Shown piece after piece: positions 16,707 through 25,788 of a stretch of 64,000 bases of DNA. The position numbers were made by a program, and so were the translations under genes. The stretch's first letter is position 1, and each line of letters starts with the position of its first letter. This stretch comes from Sandaracinus amylolyticus. GTDB taxonomy: Bacteria; Myxococcota_A; Polyangia; Polyangiales; Sandaracinaceae. Under the pieces are notes generated by a model that saw only the letters and a program-made list of their open reading frames with translations, was not told the origin of the DNA and made no database searches. Where the stretch lies: contig NZ_CP070225.1 in assembly GCF_021631985.1 (NCBI RefSeq), positions 7,936,001-8,000,000 on the forward strand. The letters run 5' to 3'.

Positions 16707-16760
16707 ACCCCGGGCCGGGTCCGGTACCCCGCGCCGACCCGGACCGGGACCCCGACCCCG
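16707..16760. repeat. Low-complexity GACCCCG/CCGGGTC tract
   Basis: Short G/C tandem units (GACCCCG, CCGGGTCCGG, CCCGGACCGGG) between the M23 terminator and the stop of the giant lipoprotein gene. It contains inverted GGTCCGG / CCGGACC and may act as the 3' hairpin of the minus-strand operon. Confidence 0.4.
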
Positions 16761-16763
16761 TCG

Positions 16764-19700
16764 TCAGCTCTCGGCGGGCATCGCGACTTGCTCGAGCTGG
16801 TTCGCTTCGTTCAGTCGGTAGCGCACCACGCGGCGCTCTCTCGTCAGCGTGATCGGCTGCACCACGATGCGCTGCTCGCTCGTGCCGGGGCGGACGATGA
16901 TCGTCAGCTCCGCGGTGGTGTCGCGGATCGCGTCGCGATCCTCGCGTCGCACCTCGAACACGTGATCGCCCGCTTCGCGCTCGCCGATGCGGATCGCGCG
17001 CACGCCGTGCTCGGTGCTCCCGAGCGTCGCCGCCTCGAACACGCTCGCGTCCTCGGTGCCCGGCCAGTGCACCGCGAGCTGCGGCGCGTCGTCGGGATGT
17101 GCCCACGTCAGCGCGACGAACACGTCGGGCGGATCGCGCATCACGCCCGCCTCGCGCCACCTTCGGCGGATCGCGGCGCGCATCGCCTCGTCGTCGCCCG
17201 CCGCGAGCTCGAGCCGCGCGAGCCGCACCATCGTCCACAGGCGTGCGTGCGACGCCGCGCCCTCGTCGACGCCGGGCTCGGTCGCCTCCCCGAGCCGCTG
17301 CTCGAGCCGCAGCGCTTCGTCGGTGCGATGCGCGTCCGCCGCGGCGCGCGCGAGCAACAGGAGCACCTCGCCCTCGCCGGGACGCAGCCGCGCGAGCGTG
17401 CCGTACTCGCGGTAGGCGTCGTCCGCCCAGCCGTGCGCGCGATAGAGATCGCCGAGCCGGCGTCGCGCCCAGGGATCGAGCGGCGCGTGCTCCACGATCT
17501 CGCTGAACACGCGGCGCGCCTCGACCTCGTTCTCCTGGCGCAGCCAGAACTCGCCCACCGCGGTGCGCACCCGCGCGTCGGCGAGCGGATCGGCGCGCAG
17601 CTCACGCGCGACGCGACGTGCCTCGGGGACCGCGCCGGTCTGCTCGAGCAGCGAGAGCAGGCGCAGCCGCAGATCCATCTCGTCGGGCGCGACCTCGAGC
17701 CAGCGCCGCACCAGCGCGAGGCGCGCCGCGGGATCGTCGTTCGTCCACCACAGGCGCGAGAAGATCTCCCACTCGACGCCCGCGTCGAGCCCGAGGCCCC
17801 AGCGCACGTCGTAGACGTCCTGCACCGTGCGCACGTGACGGAGGATCGCGCGCCGCAGATAGCTCGCCGCCGCGCCGTCGCCCGCGAGCGCGCGATAGAG
17901 CTCGACCTCGGCGGCCACACCGCCGACGTGCTCGAGCATCATGTCGAGCAGCGTGCGCCGCGCGCGCCAGTTGCCGAGCTCGCACTGCGCGCGCGCATCG
18001 CGCCACACCGAGAGCGCGCCGCTCACGCCGTACGAGCCCGAGAGGCGCTCGCGCCACAACGCACGCCGCATCTCGAGCGCCTGCTGCGACGCATCGCTGC
18101 ACTGCCGGCGCGTGCCCAGCTCGCGCTCCGGCACCCGGAACACGAACGTGTGATCGACCGAGACCTGCGCGCCGCCGTGCGCCGGGAACCGGATGCCGCG
18201 CACCTCGGTGATCACGCACTGCTCGACGTCGGGATCGCCCAGGCCCGTGCTCGCGATCTCCGCGCTGCGCACGCTGCCGTCGCCCTCGATCGCGACCCGC
18301 ACCGTGACGTCACCGGTGAGATCGGGGCGCACCAGCGAGCGTCGCTCGTAACACTGCCGGGGACCGCGCTCGCCCACGACCAGCGCGCGCGCCGCCGACG
18401 CGCGACCGAGCCCGCCGTCGCCCGACTCGCCGCGCACCGGCTCGGGCGGCGTGCTGCTCACGCGCGACGACCACGTCGCCTCGGGCGACGACGCGTCGCG
18501 GCTCGGATCGTCGCGCCGCATCCGACGGCGCCATCCGAGCTCGTCCGACGTGAGCCCGGTGACCGGCACGTTCGCGCCGCCGCCACCGAGGCCCCACGCG
18601 ACCCCGAGCGGGTCGTGATCGAAGCCGTCGATCAGCGCGAGGATCTGGTTCTCGGTGATGCCCACGCCCATCGAGGTCCACGGCGTGACGAGCCCGAAGC
18701 GCACCCCGAGATCGACCAGCGCCTCGCGTCCCGCGTCGGCATCGAGCAGCTCGCGCAGCCGCGCGCTCGCCCAGCGACGCCGCACGTCGCCCTCGTCCTC
18801 GACGCTGCCGCTGGTCACCGGCAGCGTGCGCTCGAGCTCGAAGCCGTCGACCTGGCCGCGGATCGTGATCGACGTCGGAAGCGTGTCGACGAGACGACCG
18901 ACCAGACGCAGGTGCTCGCCGCGACGGATCGAGATCGGGCCGCGCGGATACACACGCTCCACGCCCTCGCCGAGCTCCACGCTGATGCCGCGCAGCGTCG
19001 CGCGCGACGCGTCGGCGAGCACCGTCATCACCGCGCGCGCCGCGCTCTCGCGATCGCGCACCGCGCTCGCCTGCTCGCCGAAGAGCGCGCGCAGCAGATC
19101 GACGTTCGCGCCGTCGCCGATCGCGAGACCGAAGAAGCGCGGCGGCGCGTCGAGCGTCGCGAGCTGCGCGCGGATCGCCGTCGCGTCGAGCGCGCCCGTC
19201 GTGGGCATCGCATCGCCGAGATAGATCACCGCGCCGCGCCCTTCTCCGGCCACCAGCGCCGCTGCATCACGCAGGCTCGCGCCGAGATCGGTCGCGCCGC
19301 CGAGCTCGACGCGCGCCAGCGACTCGAGGATCTGCTCGCGCGTCTCGTCGCTCGCGGTGACGAGCCCTTCGGGCGCGCCCGCGGGGGCCCTCGCGCGCAC
19401 GTCGGCGATGCGGATCGCGACACGATCCCCCGGCGCGAGCTGCCTCAGCACCGCCTCGACCACGCCGCGCGCGATCTCGAGGTCCTCGGGATCGGTCGCG
19501 CCCGAGACGTCGAGCAGCAGCACGATCGACGGGCCCGGCGGCGTCTCCTCGCGCTCCGAGGCGAGCGCCGCGGTCGGCACGTCGAAGAGCACGTAGTCGT
19601 CCTCGCCCTCGGCGGCCGGCTGGGTCTGCAGCCCGCCCACGCGATAGGCGACCACACCGCTGCCGCGCTCCGCGCGCTCGGCGTCGTAGAGATCGAGATG

Positions 19701-20888
19701 GAAGTCGGCGCGCGGTCGGAAGTCGCTGCGACGCAGCGTGACGCGACCGCTCTCGTCCGCCGCGCCCATCCCGGCGCGCAGCGCGCCGGCGTTCGCGTGG
19801 CGGGTGTCGACGTTCAGCACGAACTCGCCGAGCAGCGGCGCCTCGCCCTCGGCGCGCATCGGATAGACGTAGGTGCGTCGTTCGCCAGAACGGTCGAGCC
19901 ATTCGGTATAACGAACGCGCACCCGCACCGTGCCGCCCGGCGGGACCGGATAGATGCGCGCGCGAAGGCGCTCGGGGCCGTCCCACGAGAGCTTGCTGCC
20001 CGCGGTCTCGCGGCTCTGCCATCCGAGCTGATAGCCGGGGCTCACCGGGATCGTGCCGACCACCGCGTCGACGAAGCCGCCGCCGGTGTCGACCGCGAAG
20101 CCCTGCACGATCGCGCCCGCGGGCAGGCGCATGCGCCACTCGCCCTCGAGCGCCTCGGAGCGCGCGTTGAAGAACGTCTGCACCACCTCGGTCACCGCGA
20201 GGTCGCCGCGGATCTCGGCGCTCACCTCGTGGCCGCGGATCGGCAGCGGCGTGCGCGCGCGACCGAGCTCGTGCGGCATGCGCCCCGCGAGCACACCGAC
20301 GCGCTCCACCACCCGCAGCCGGCCGTGCGCGGGGTCGGCGAGCCCGCCGGTCCAGTCGTCCCACATCGCCTCGGGCGCGAGGTCCGCCGCGCTCGCGCCC
20401 GCGCGCAGGGTCTCGCCCTGCGCGATGCGCCCTTCGCCGTGCGGCGTCGTGTACGTGACCTCGCCCGAGCCGCAGTAGACGCGGGTCTCGCCCCCGGCGA
20501 TCTCCACCGCGAACGCGGCGCCGCTGCTCGCGAAGCGACCGTGCGCGGTCTCGATCGTCGTCTCGTCGGCGCTCGATGCGTCGACCCACACCCGGCCCTG
20601 CGCGAGCGTCAGCGACGCGAGCTGCGCCGCGCCGGCGGTGGCGCGATCGAAGAGCACCCACGCGCCGGAGTCGAGCGTGAGCGCGGCGCGACCGTCGTCC
20701 GCGGTGCGCACCGTCGCGCCCTGCTCGACGCGCGCCGGATGATCGACGGTCTCGCGCGCGTCGCCGCGCTCGAGGGTCGTCGTGCCGCGCACCACCGAGA
20801 CCAACGCGACGGTCGGCGCGGGATCGTGGTGCTCGCCGCCGCAGCCGACGAGCAGGATCAGCGCGAGCGAGAGACGAAGCGTGCGCAT
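16764..20888 (-). CDS. Giant FecR-VIT-VWA-AgmX-like-TPR lipoprotein (downstream paralogue)
   Basis: 1374 residues. Signal peptide with lipobox Leu-Val-Gly-Cys (Cys16); FecR-like beta domain (about 25-165); VIT domain (about 195-335, with Val-Gln-Thr-Phe-Phe-Asn-Ala-Arg-Ser-Glu); von Willebrand A domain (about 455-635); a Ser/Pro-rich linker; an AgmX/TonB-C-like domain (about 850-940, Cys-Tyr-Glu-Arg...Gly-Asp-Val-Thr-Val); and a C-terminal helical TPR-like region. The VWA metal site starts Asp-Val-Ser-Gly-Ala, so the third residue of Asp-x-Ser-x-Ser is Ala. VIT/VWA proteins usually serve adhesion or protein assembly at the surface; AgmX relatives take part in gliding and surface transport. 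Start codon overlaps the upstream stop (TGATG at 20886-20890), so it is coupled to its paralogue. Confidence 0.9.
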   Translation of the reverse strand: MRTLRLSLALILLVGCGGEHHDPAPTVALVSVVRGTTTLERGDARETVDHPARVEQGATVRTADDGRAALTLDSGAWVLFDRATAGAAQLASLTLAQGRVWVDASSADETTIETAHGRFASSGAAFAVEIAGGETRVYCGSGEVTYTTPHGEGRIAQGETLRAGASAADLAPEAMWDDWTGGLADPAHGRLRVVERVGVLAGRMPHELGRARTPLPIRGHEVSAEIRGDLAVTEVVQTFFNARSEALEGEWRMRLPAGAIVQGFAVDTGGGFVDAVVGTIPVSPGYQLGWQSRETAGSKLSWDGPERLRARIYPVPPGGTVRVRVRYTEWLDRSGERRTYVYPMRAEGEAPLLGEFVLNVDTRHANAGALRAGMGAADESGRVTLRRSDFRPRADFHLDLYDAERAERGSGVVAYRVGGLQTQPAAEGEDDYVLFDVPTAALASEREETPPGPSIVLLLDVSGATDPEDLEIARGVVEAVLRQLAPGDRVAIRIADVRARAPAGAPEGLVTASDETREQILESLARVELGGATDLGASLRDAAALVAGEGRGAVIYLGDAMPTTGALDATAIRAQLATLDAPPRFFGLAIGDGANVDLLRALFGEQASAVRDRESAARAVMTVLADASRATLRGISVELGEGVERVYPRGPISIRRGEHLRLVGRLVDTLPTSITIRGQVDGFELERTLPVTSGSVEDEGDVRRRWASARLRELLDADAGREALVDLGVRFGLVTPWTSMGVGITENQILALIDGFDHDPLGVAWGLGGGGANVPVTGLTSDELGWRRRMRRDDPSRDASSPEATWSSRVSSTPPEPVRGESGDGGLGRASAARALVVGERGPRQCYERRSLVRPDLTGDVTVRVAIEGDGSVRSAEIASTGLGDPDVEQCVITEVRGIRFPAHGGAQVSVDHTFVFRVPERELGTRRQCSDASQQALEMRRALWRERLSGSYGVSGALSVWRDARAQCELGNWRARRTLLDMMLEHVGGVAAEVELYRALAGDGAAASYLRRAILRHVRTVQDVYDVRWGLGLDAGVEWEIFSRLWWTNDDPAARLALVRRWLEVAPDEMDLRLRLLSLLEQTGAVPEARRVARELRADPLADARVRTAVGEFWLRQENEVEARRVFSEIVEHAPLDPWARRRLGDLYRAHGWADDAYREYGTLARLRPGEGEVLLLLARAAADAHRTDEALRLEQRLGEATEPGVDEGAASHARLWTMVRLARLELAAGDDEAMRAAIRRRWREAGVMRDPPDVFVALTWAHPDDAPQLAVHWPGTEDASVFEAATLGSTEHGVRAIRIGEREAGDHVFEVRREDRDAIRDTTAELTIIVRPGTSEQRIVVQPITLTRERRVVRYRLNEANQLEQVAMPAES

Positions 20889-23800
20889 CAGCGGTTCCCT
20901 CGCGCGGCGGTGGTGATCTCGAGCGGCGTGGTCTCGGCGATGGTGGTGCCGGTGATCGTCCACGCCATCGCGCGTCGCTCGGCGTCGAAACGCAGCGGGA
21001 TCACCTGGATGCGCTCGTCGGGCCGGCCCTCGTGCCACACCACGACGAGCTCGCCCTCGATCGCGCCGAGACGATCGCGGCTCGAGCGACGCACCTCGAT
21101 GCGATAGGGCGCGCTCTCCTGCTCGGCGACGTCGAACGCCTCGATGCCGAGCTCGGGCGCGAGATCCTCGGGGCGCGTGGGCGAGAGCCCGGGGTGCGCG
21201 GCCCAGAGCGCGAGCTGCGCGTCGGGATGCGACCACGTGAGCGAGACCCGCATGTCGCCCGCGCCGCGCAGCACGCCGCTGCGGCGCATGCGCGCGACCA
21301 GCGACGCGAGGCGCGCCTCGTCGGAATTGCGGCGCGCGTCCTCGCGCAGCTTCGCGAAGCGCACGCTCGACCAGAGCTGCGCGATGCGAGCCAGGCCCTC
21401 GCGCGCGCCGGGCTCCGCGGTCTCCATCAGGCGCTGCTCGAGGCGCAGTGCTTCGTCGACGCGCCCCGCGCCCGCCGCCGCCTGCGCCAGCAGGAGCAGC
21501 ACGCCGGGATCGTCGGGACGGATCGCGGAGAGCGTCGCGTACTGGCGGTAGGCGTCGTCGTACCAGCCGTGGGCGCGATAGAGGTCGCCGAGGCGGCGCC
21601 GCGCGAGCTCGTCGAGCGGCGCGAACTCCACGATCTCGCTGAACGCGCGTCGCGCCTCGGGCTCGCGATCGTGGCGCAGGTACATCTCGCCGATCGCGGT
21701 GCGCACCCCGGCGTCGGCCAGGGGATCGAGACGCATCGCGCTCGCGAGACGGAACGCCTCGGGCATGCGCTGCTGGTGCTCGAGCTCCTCGAGCAGACGT
21801 AGTTTGAGGTCCAACGAATCCGGTCGCTGCGCCACGAGCTCGCGCAGCGCGCGCAGTCGCGCCGCGGGCGTGGTCGCGCGCGCGAGCACCTGCTCGACGA
21901 GCGTCCAGTCCACGCCGCCGCTGAGCCCGAACGCGTTGCGCACCAGGCGCAGATCCTCGGGCGAGCGCACGCGCCGCAGGATCTCGCCGCGCAGGTAGCC
22001 GCGCGCCGAGCCCTCGGTCATCTGCTGGTAGAGCTCGATCATCGTCGCGAGCGAGCCCGCGCGCGCGAGCATCAGCGAGAGCAGCGCGCGGCGATCACGC
22101 CAGCCCGGCGCCTCGCAGTCGCGGATCGCGGTGCGATAGACCTCGACCCATTCCCAGGTGCCGCTCGTCTGCTCGAGGCGCTCGCGCCACAGCGCGCGGC
22201 GATCGTCGAGCGAGCGCGACGCCGCATCGCTGCAGCGACGGCGCGCATGATCGTCGGCGGTCGTCGTGGTGACGATGATCGTGGTGCGAGTCGTGCTCGA
22301 CGTGTGCTGGATCGGCGCGCTCGATCCGCCCGACGCCTCGAGCGTGATCGGATAGGTCACGGTGACCACGCCGCCGCCGGTGGGCGACGGGAACGTCCAG
22401 CGACGCACCGCCTGTGCGATGCAGCCCTCGACGCGCGGATTGCCGAGCGAGCTGCTGGTGACGCCCGAGCCCTGCACCGCACCGCTCGAGCCGATGACGA
22501 AGCCGATGGTGACGCGGCCCATCAGGTCGGGGCGCTGCGCGAGCTCCTGCTCGTAGCAGTAGCGCACCTCGTTGAGGTGACGCCGCACCACGCGACGGAT
22601 CACCTCCGACGAGAGCGCGCCGCGCACCTCGGCCTGACCGAAGCGCACCTGAGGCACCGCGGCGCGTCGACCGCTGAACCCACCGGCCGCCGAGCCGTAG
22701 CCCTGGCCGGTTCCGTCGCCCGCGCCGTGTCCGATCGCGCCGAGGTTGCCCAGCCCGATCGTGCCCTCGCCGCTTCCACCGCCGCCGCGCCCGGTGCCGC
22801 GCAGACCGAGGCCGCCGTACCCGGAATTCGTGCCGATCTCGTCGCCCAACAGCGAGCCGAGCGCGTCCATCGGCTCGCTGCGCTCGGCCTCGCGCGCCGG
22901 GGAGCGGTCCGCGATCGCGCCGCCCACCGCTGCCGCCGCGGCCTCGGGCTCGGGCTCGGCAGGCAGGACCGGCGCGGTCGTCGCGGTGGTCGCGGGCGGC
23001 GGTGCGGGCGCGGGCTGCGGCGCGTCCGTGCGCGCCTGCTCGCGCGCCATGCGCTGATCGTCGGCGTTGCCCTCGATGCCGTAGCGCGATCGCGACTCGG
23101 TCTGGGTGCTCGTCGTGGTGTCGGTGCCTCCCGCCTGCAAGGGAGGCGCTTCTTCGACCTCTTCGGCGACCGGCTCGCCGGGCTCGCTCGTCGCGCCCGA
23201 TCCGGTCGGCGGCTCCGCGCCGCCCGAGCATCCGGTGAGCGCGAGCGGACCGAGCGCGATGCCCAGCGCGATCTGCGCGATCGTCGACTCCTCTTCGCGC
23301 GCCGCGGGATCGACCAGCGGCTCGTGGTGCAGCAGGCGCGAGAGCCGACCCATCTCGCGCAGCTCGCGCGCGCTCGGCACGTAGTAGCTGGTGAACGGCG
23401 TGATCAGCCCGTAGCGCGTGCCGAGCTCCGCGATCTCCTCGCGGCTCGCGCCTCCGAGCAGGAGCTGCCGCAGCCGCTCGCCCGCCCATCGCAGCCGCAG
23501 ATCCACCGTCTCGGCGCGCGTCTCGGTGCTCACCGCGATGCGCTCTTCGAACGGCGCGCCCGCGACCTCGCCGCGCACCACGATCTCGGTGGGCAGATCG
23601 TCGCGCACGCGCCCGACGATCGCGAGCACGTCACCCGAGGTGAGGTCGACCGGACGACGCGGGAACACGTTGTCGATCCCGCTGCCCAGCTCGACCGTCA
23701 CGCGCGAGAGCAGCGGCCGCTGCGCGTGCGCGAGCACGTCGAGCGCAGCCTCCGCCGACTGCCCGCGCTCTTCCACGCGCAGCGCGAGACCGCCGCCCTG

Positions 23801-25636
23801 GGTGAGCGCGTCGAGCAGATCGACGTTCGCGCTCGAGCCCACGCCGATCGCGTAGAGGCGCACCGGGTGGGGCAGTCGCGCGAGGTGCTCGAGGAGCTGC
23901 TCCGCGCCGAGCTCGCCGACCGTCGGCGCACCATCGCCGACGTACACCACCGCGCCGGGCCGCGCGGGATCGAGCAGCGTGGAGGCCTCGGCGATCGCCG
24001 CGCCGAGGTCGGTCGCACCACCCGCGGGCACGCGCGAGAGCCCTTCGAGGAGCGCCTCGACGCGCTCTCCGCTCGCAGGCCCCAGCGCGGTCGCGCCCTC
24101 GCCTTCGATCAGCGGACGGATCGCGAGATCGGCGCCCACGATGCTCAGTCGATCACGCGGCCCGAGGTGCGCCGCGATCGACTCGACCACGCTGCGGCCG
24201 AGCTCGAGGTGCGATCGATCCGTCGCCGCGCTCACGTCGGCGACCACCACGAGATCGATCCCGCCTTCGCCCGCGCGCTCGGTGAGCCGCGCCGGAAGCC
24301 GCAGCGGCAGGAACCAGTAGTCGCGCTCGTCGGCCTCGTGGACGATCGCACGCGATCCCGGAGCGCGCGGCGGGGGCTCGTGGCGCGCGCGGTACGCGCG
24401 CTGGGCGCGCGCTTCGTCCTGGCTCGTCAGCTCGAGCCAGAGATCGCTGCGCGGACGGAAGTCGCTGCGCCGCAGCACCACCGAGTCGCCCTCGACCACC
24501 GCGCCCATGCCCGCGCGCACGTGCGATGCACCGGCGCGCGCGAGATCGGCGACGAACGACATCTCCTGCACGTGCGGCGCGCGCTCGCCCGCGCCCATCG
24601 GGTAGCGATAGAGCCGCGGCCCGCCTTCGCGCGCGGGGCCGAGCCACTCCGCGTAGCGGATCGCGATGCGTCGCACCTCGCCGGGCGCGATCGGATAGAT
24701 GCGCGCGCGGTAGCGTCCTGCCGCGTCCCACTCGAGCAGCGCGGGATCATCGGTCGAGCCGCGATAGACCTGCGCTTCGTACGCCGCGCGCGCCTGCTGC
24801 TGCTCGCGCACGTAGCCCTCGACCATCGTGCCGTCGCGATCGACCGCGAAGCGCTGCAGCACCGCGCCCTCGGGCACCGACACGCGATAGAGGCCCTCCA
24901 CGGTCTCGCTCGCGGGGTTGAAGAACTCCTGCTCGACCTCGGTGATCGCGAGGTCTCCGTCGACGCGCACGCGCACGTCGAGCCGGCGGATCGTGAGCGC
25001 CCAGCGTGCGACGCCGATCTCGTCGGGCACACGCGCCTCGAGCATGCCGAGCCCGGGCGCGACCTCGCCGCCCTCGGGCCCGGGCCGCACCAGACCACCG
25101 GTCCAGTCGCTCCACAACGTCGCGGGGGTGATGGTCGGAGCGTCGGAAGAAGTGGCACCCAGTGCCATTTCTTCGCCGGCCCGGATCACCCCGCGATGGG
25201 CGCCGACGCGATAGCTGATCTCGCCGCGCACCACGTAGATGCGGTCGCGCTCGACCGAGAGCGCCGCATCGGCAGCGCGCAGCGTGGCTTCGCCGATCGT
25301 GATCGCGACCGCGTCACCGGGGTGCGACTGGACGTAGACGCGCCCCGCGTCGATCGTGATCGCGTCCTCCGCACCGATCGTGAGGCGCGCGCCCTGGTCG
25401 AGCAGGAGCGCGCCACCTCCGTCGAGCTCGAGGCGGGCGCGCGAGGCCTCGCCGGTCGTCACGATCGCGCCGGGCGCCACCCGTGCGCGAGGCCCTGCGA
25501 CGTCGTCCCCTGCCCGCACGTCGCCGCGCACCGTGCGCAACGTCGCGACCGTCGCGTCCACCGCTTCGGTGCGGTGCCCACACGCGACCAGCGCGAGCGC
25601 GACCACCCCCACGATCACGACGTGGTGTCGCCTCAT
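20888..25636 (-). CDS. Giant FecR-VIT-VWA-AgmX-TPR lipoprotein (upstream paralogue)
   Basis: 1582 residues. Lipobox Leu-Val-Ala-Cys (Cys19); FecR-like domain (about 30-165); VIT (about 205-335, Val-Glu-Gln-Glu-Phe-Phe-Asn-Pro-Ala-Ser-Glu); VWA (about 462-640) whose metal motif is Asp-Val-Ser-Ala-Ala, again lacking the last Ser; a hydrophobic stretch 786-802 ending in a second lipobox-like Leu-Thr-Gly-Cys; a Pro/Ala then Gly-rich linker (about 930-990); the AgmX/PglI-type C-terminal domain (about 1000-1100, with Cys-Tyr-Glu-Gln-Glu-Leu); and TPR-like helices (about 1290-1450). It differs from the downstream copy mainly by the Gly-rich linker. It heads the two-gene operon; the 152 bp upstream holds the promoter region. 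Probably exposed at the envelope. Exact partner unknown. Confidence 0.92.
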   Translation of the reverse strand: MRRHHVVIVGVVALALVACGHRTEAVDATVATLRTVRGDVRAGDDVAGPRARVAPGAIVTTGEASRARLELDGGGALLLDQGARLTIGAEDAITIDAGRVYVQSHPGDAVAITIGEATLRAADAALSVERDRIYVVRGEISYRVGAHRGVIRAGEEMALGATSSDAPTITPATLWSDWTGGLVRPGPEGGEVAPGLGMLEARVPDEIGVARWALTIRRLDVRVRVDGDLAITEVEQEFFNPASETVEGLYRVSVPEGAVLQRFAVDRDGTMVEGYVREQQQARAAYEAQVYRGSTDDPALLEWDAAGRYRARIYPIAPGEVRRIAIRYAEWLGPAREGGPRLYRYPMGAGERAPHVQEMSFVADLARAGASHVRAGMGAVVEGDSVVLRRSDFRPRSDLWLELTSQDEARAQRAYRARHEPPPRAPGSRAIVHEADERDYWFLPLRLPARLTERAGEGGIDLVVVADVSAATDRSHLELGRSVVESIAAHLGPRDRLSIVGADLAIRPLIEGEGATALGPASGERVEALLEGLSRVPAGGATDLGAAIAEASTLLDPARPGAVVYVGDGAPTVGELGAEQLLEHLARLPHPVRLYAIGVGSSANVDLLDALTQGGGLALRVEERGQSAEAALDVLAHAQRPLLSRVTVELGSGIDNVFPRRPVDLTSGDVLAIVGRVRDDLPTEIVVRGEVAGAPFEERIAVSTETRAETVDLRLRWAGERLRQLLLGGASREEIAELGTRYGLITPFTSYYVPSARELREMGRLSRLLHHEPLVDPAAREEESTIAQIALGIALGPLALTGCSGGAEPPTGSGATSEPGEPVAEEVEEAPPLQAGGTDTTTSTQTESRSRYGIEGNADDQRMAREQARTDAPQPAPAPPPATTATTAPVLPAEPEPEAAAAAVGGAIADRSPAREAERSEPMDALGSLLGDEIGTNSGYGGLGLRGTGRGGGGSGEGTIGLGNLGAIGHGAGDGTGQGYGSAAGGFSGRRAAVPQVRFGQAEVRGALSSEVIRRVVRRHLNEVRYCYEQELAQRPDLMGRVTIGFVIGSSGAVQGSGVTSSSLGNPRVEGCIAQAVRRWTFPSPTGGGVVTVTYPITLEASGGSSAPIQHTSSTTRTTIIVTTTTADDHARRRCSDAASRSLDDRRALWRERLEQTSGTWEWVEVYRTAIRDCEAPGWRDRRALLSLMLARAGSLATMIELYQQMTEGSARGYLRGEILRRVRSPEDLRLVRNAFGLSGGVDWTLVEQVLARATTPAARLRALRELVAQRPDSLDLKLRLLEELEHQQRMPEAFRLASAMRLDPLADAGVRTAIGEMYLRHDREPEARRAFSEIVEFAPLDELARRRLGDLYRAHGWYDDAYRQYATLSAIRPDDPGVLLLLAQAAAGAGRVDEALRLEQRLMETAEPGAREGLARIAQLWSSVRFAKLREDARRNSDEARLASLVARMRRSGVLRGAGDMRVSLTWSHPDAQLALWAAHPGLSPTRPEDLAPELGIEAFDVAEQESAPYRIEVRRSSRDRLGAIEGELVVVWHEGRPDERIQVIPLRFDAERRAMAWTITGTTIAETTPLEITTAARGNR
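25146..25174. repeat. TGGCAC/GTGCCA hairpin with extended arms, inside a gene
   Basis: The 15-mer TGGCACCCAGTGCCA (25153-25167) is identical to that at 6032-6046. Here the arms extend to 13 bp with one mismatch (GAAGAAG... / ...TTTCTTC). It encodes residues about 157-164 at the end of the FecR-like domain. Confidence 0.6.
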
Positions 25637-25760
25637 CCCCGAGCCTCCCTCGTTCGCCAGACTATCACTGACCTCGGGCGCCCTAGACGCCTTGGAAGTC
25701 GGGAAGTTCTGACGCGAGAGCGAGGGAGATCAGCGTGTCGACGCCGTATCGGCGATGGAG

Positions 25761-25781
25761 ATGCGTGCTCGGAGCACGCAT
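25761..25781 (-). terminator. Hairpin 3' of the cytochrome peroxidase gene
   Basis: Perfect 10-bp arms ATGCGTGCTC / GAGCACGCAT with a single-base centre, starting 8 bp beyond the stop codon at 25789. No T tract. It shares the GTGCTC/GAGCAC core with several repeats in the window. Confidence 0.55.
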
Positions 25782-25788
25782 TCGTCGA

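Noticed and set aside
16599-21107. 1502-codon plus-strand ORF over the giant lipoprotein gene
   Set aside because: Arg/His/Ala-rich shadow of the antisense gene; no domain or signal, and the minus strand has clear domains.
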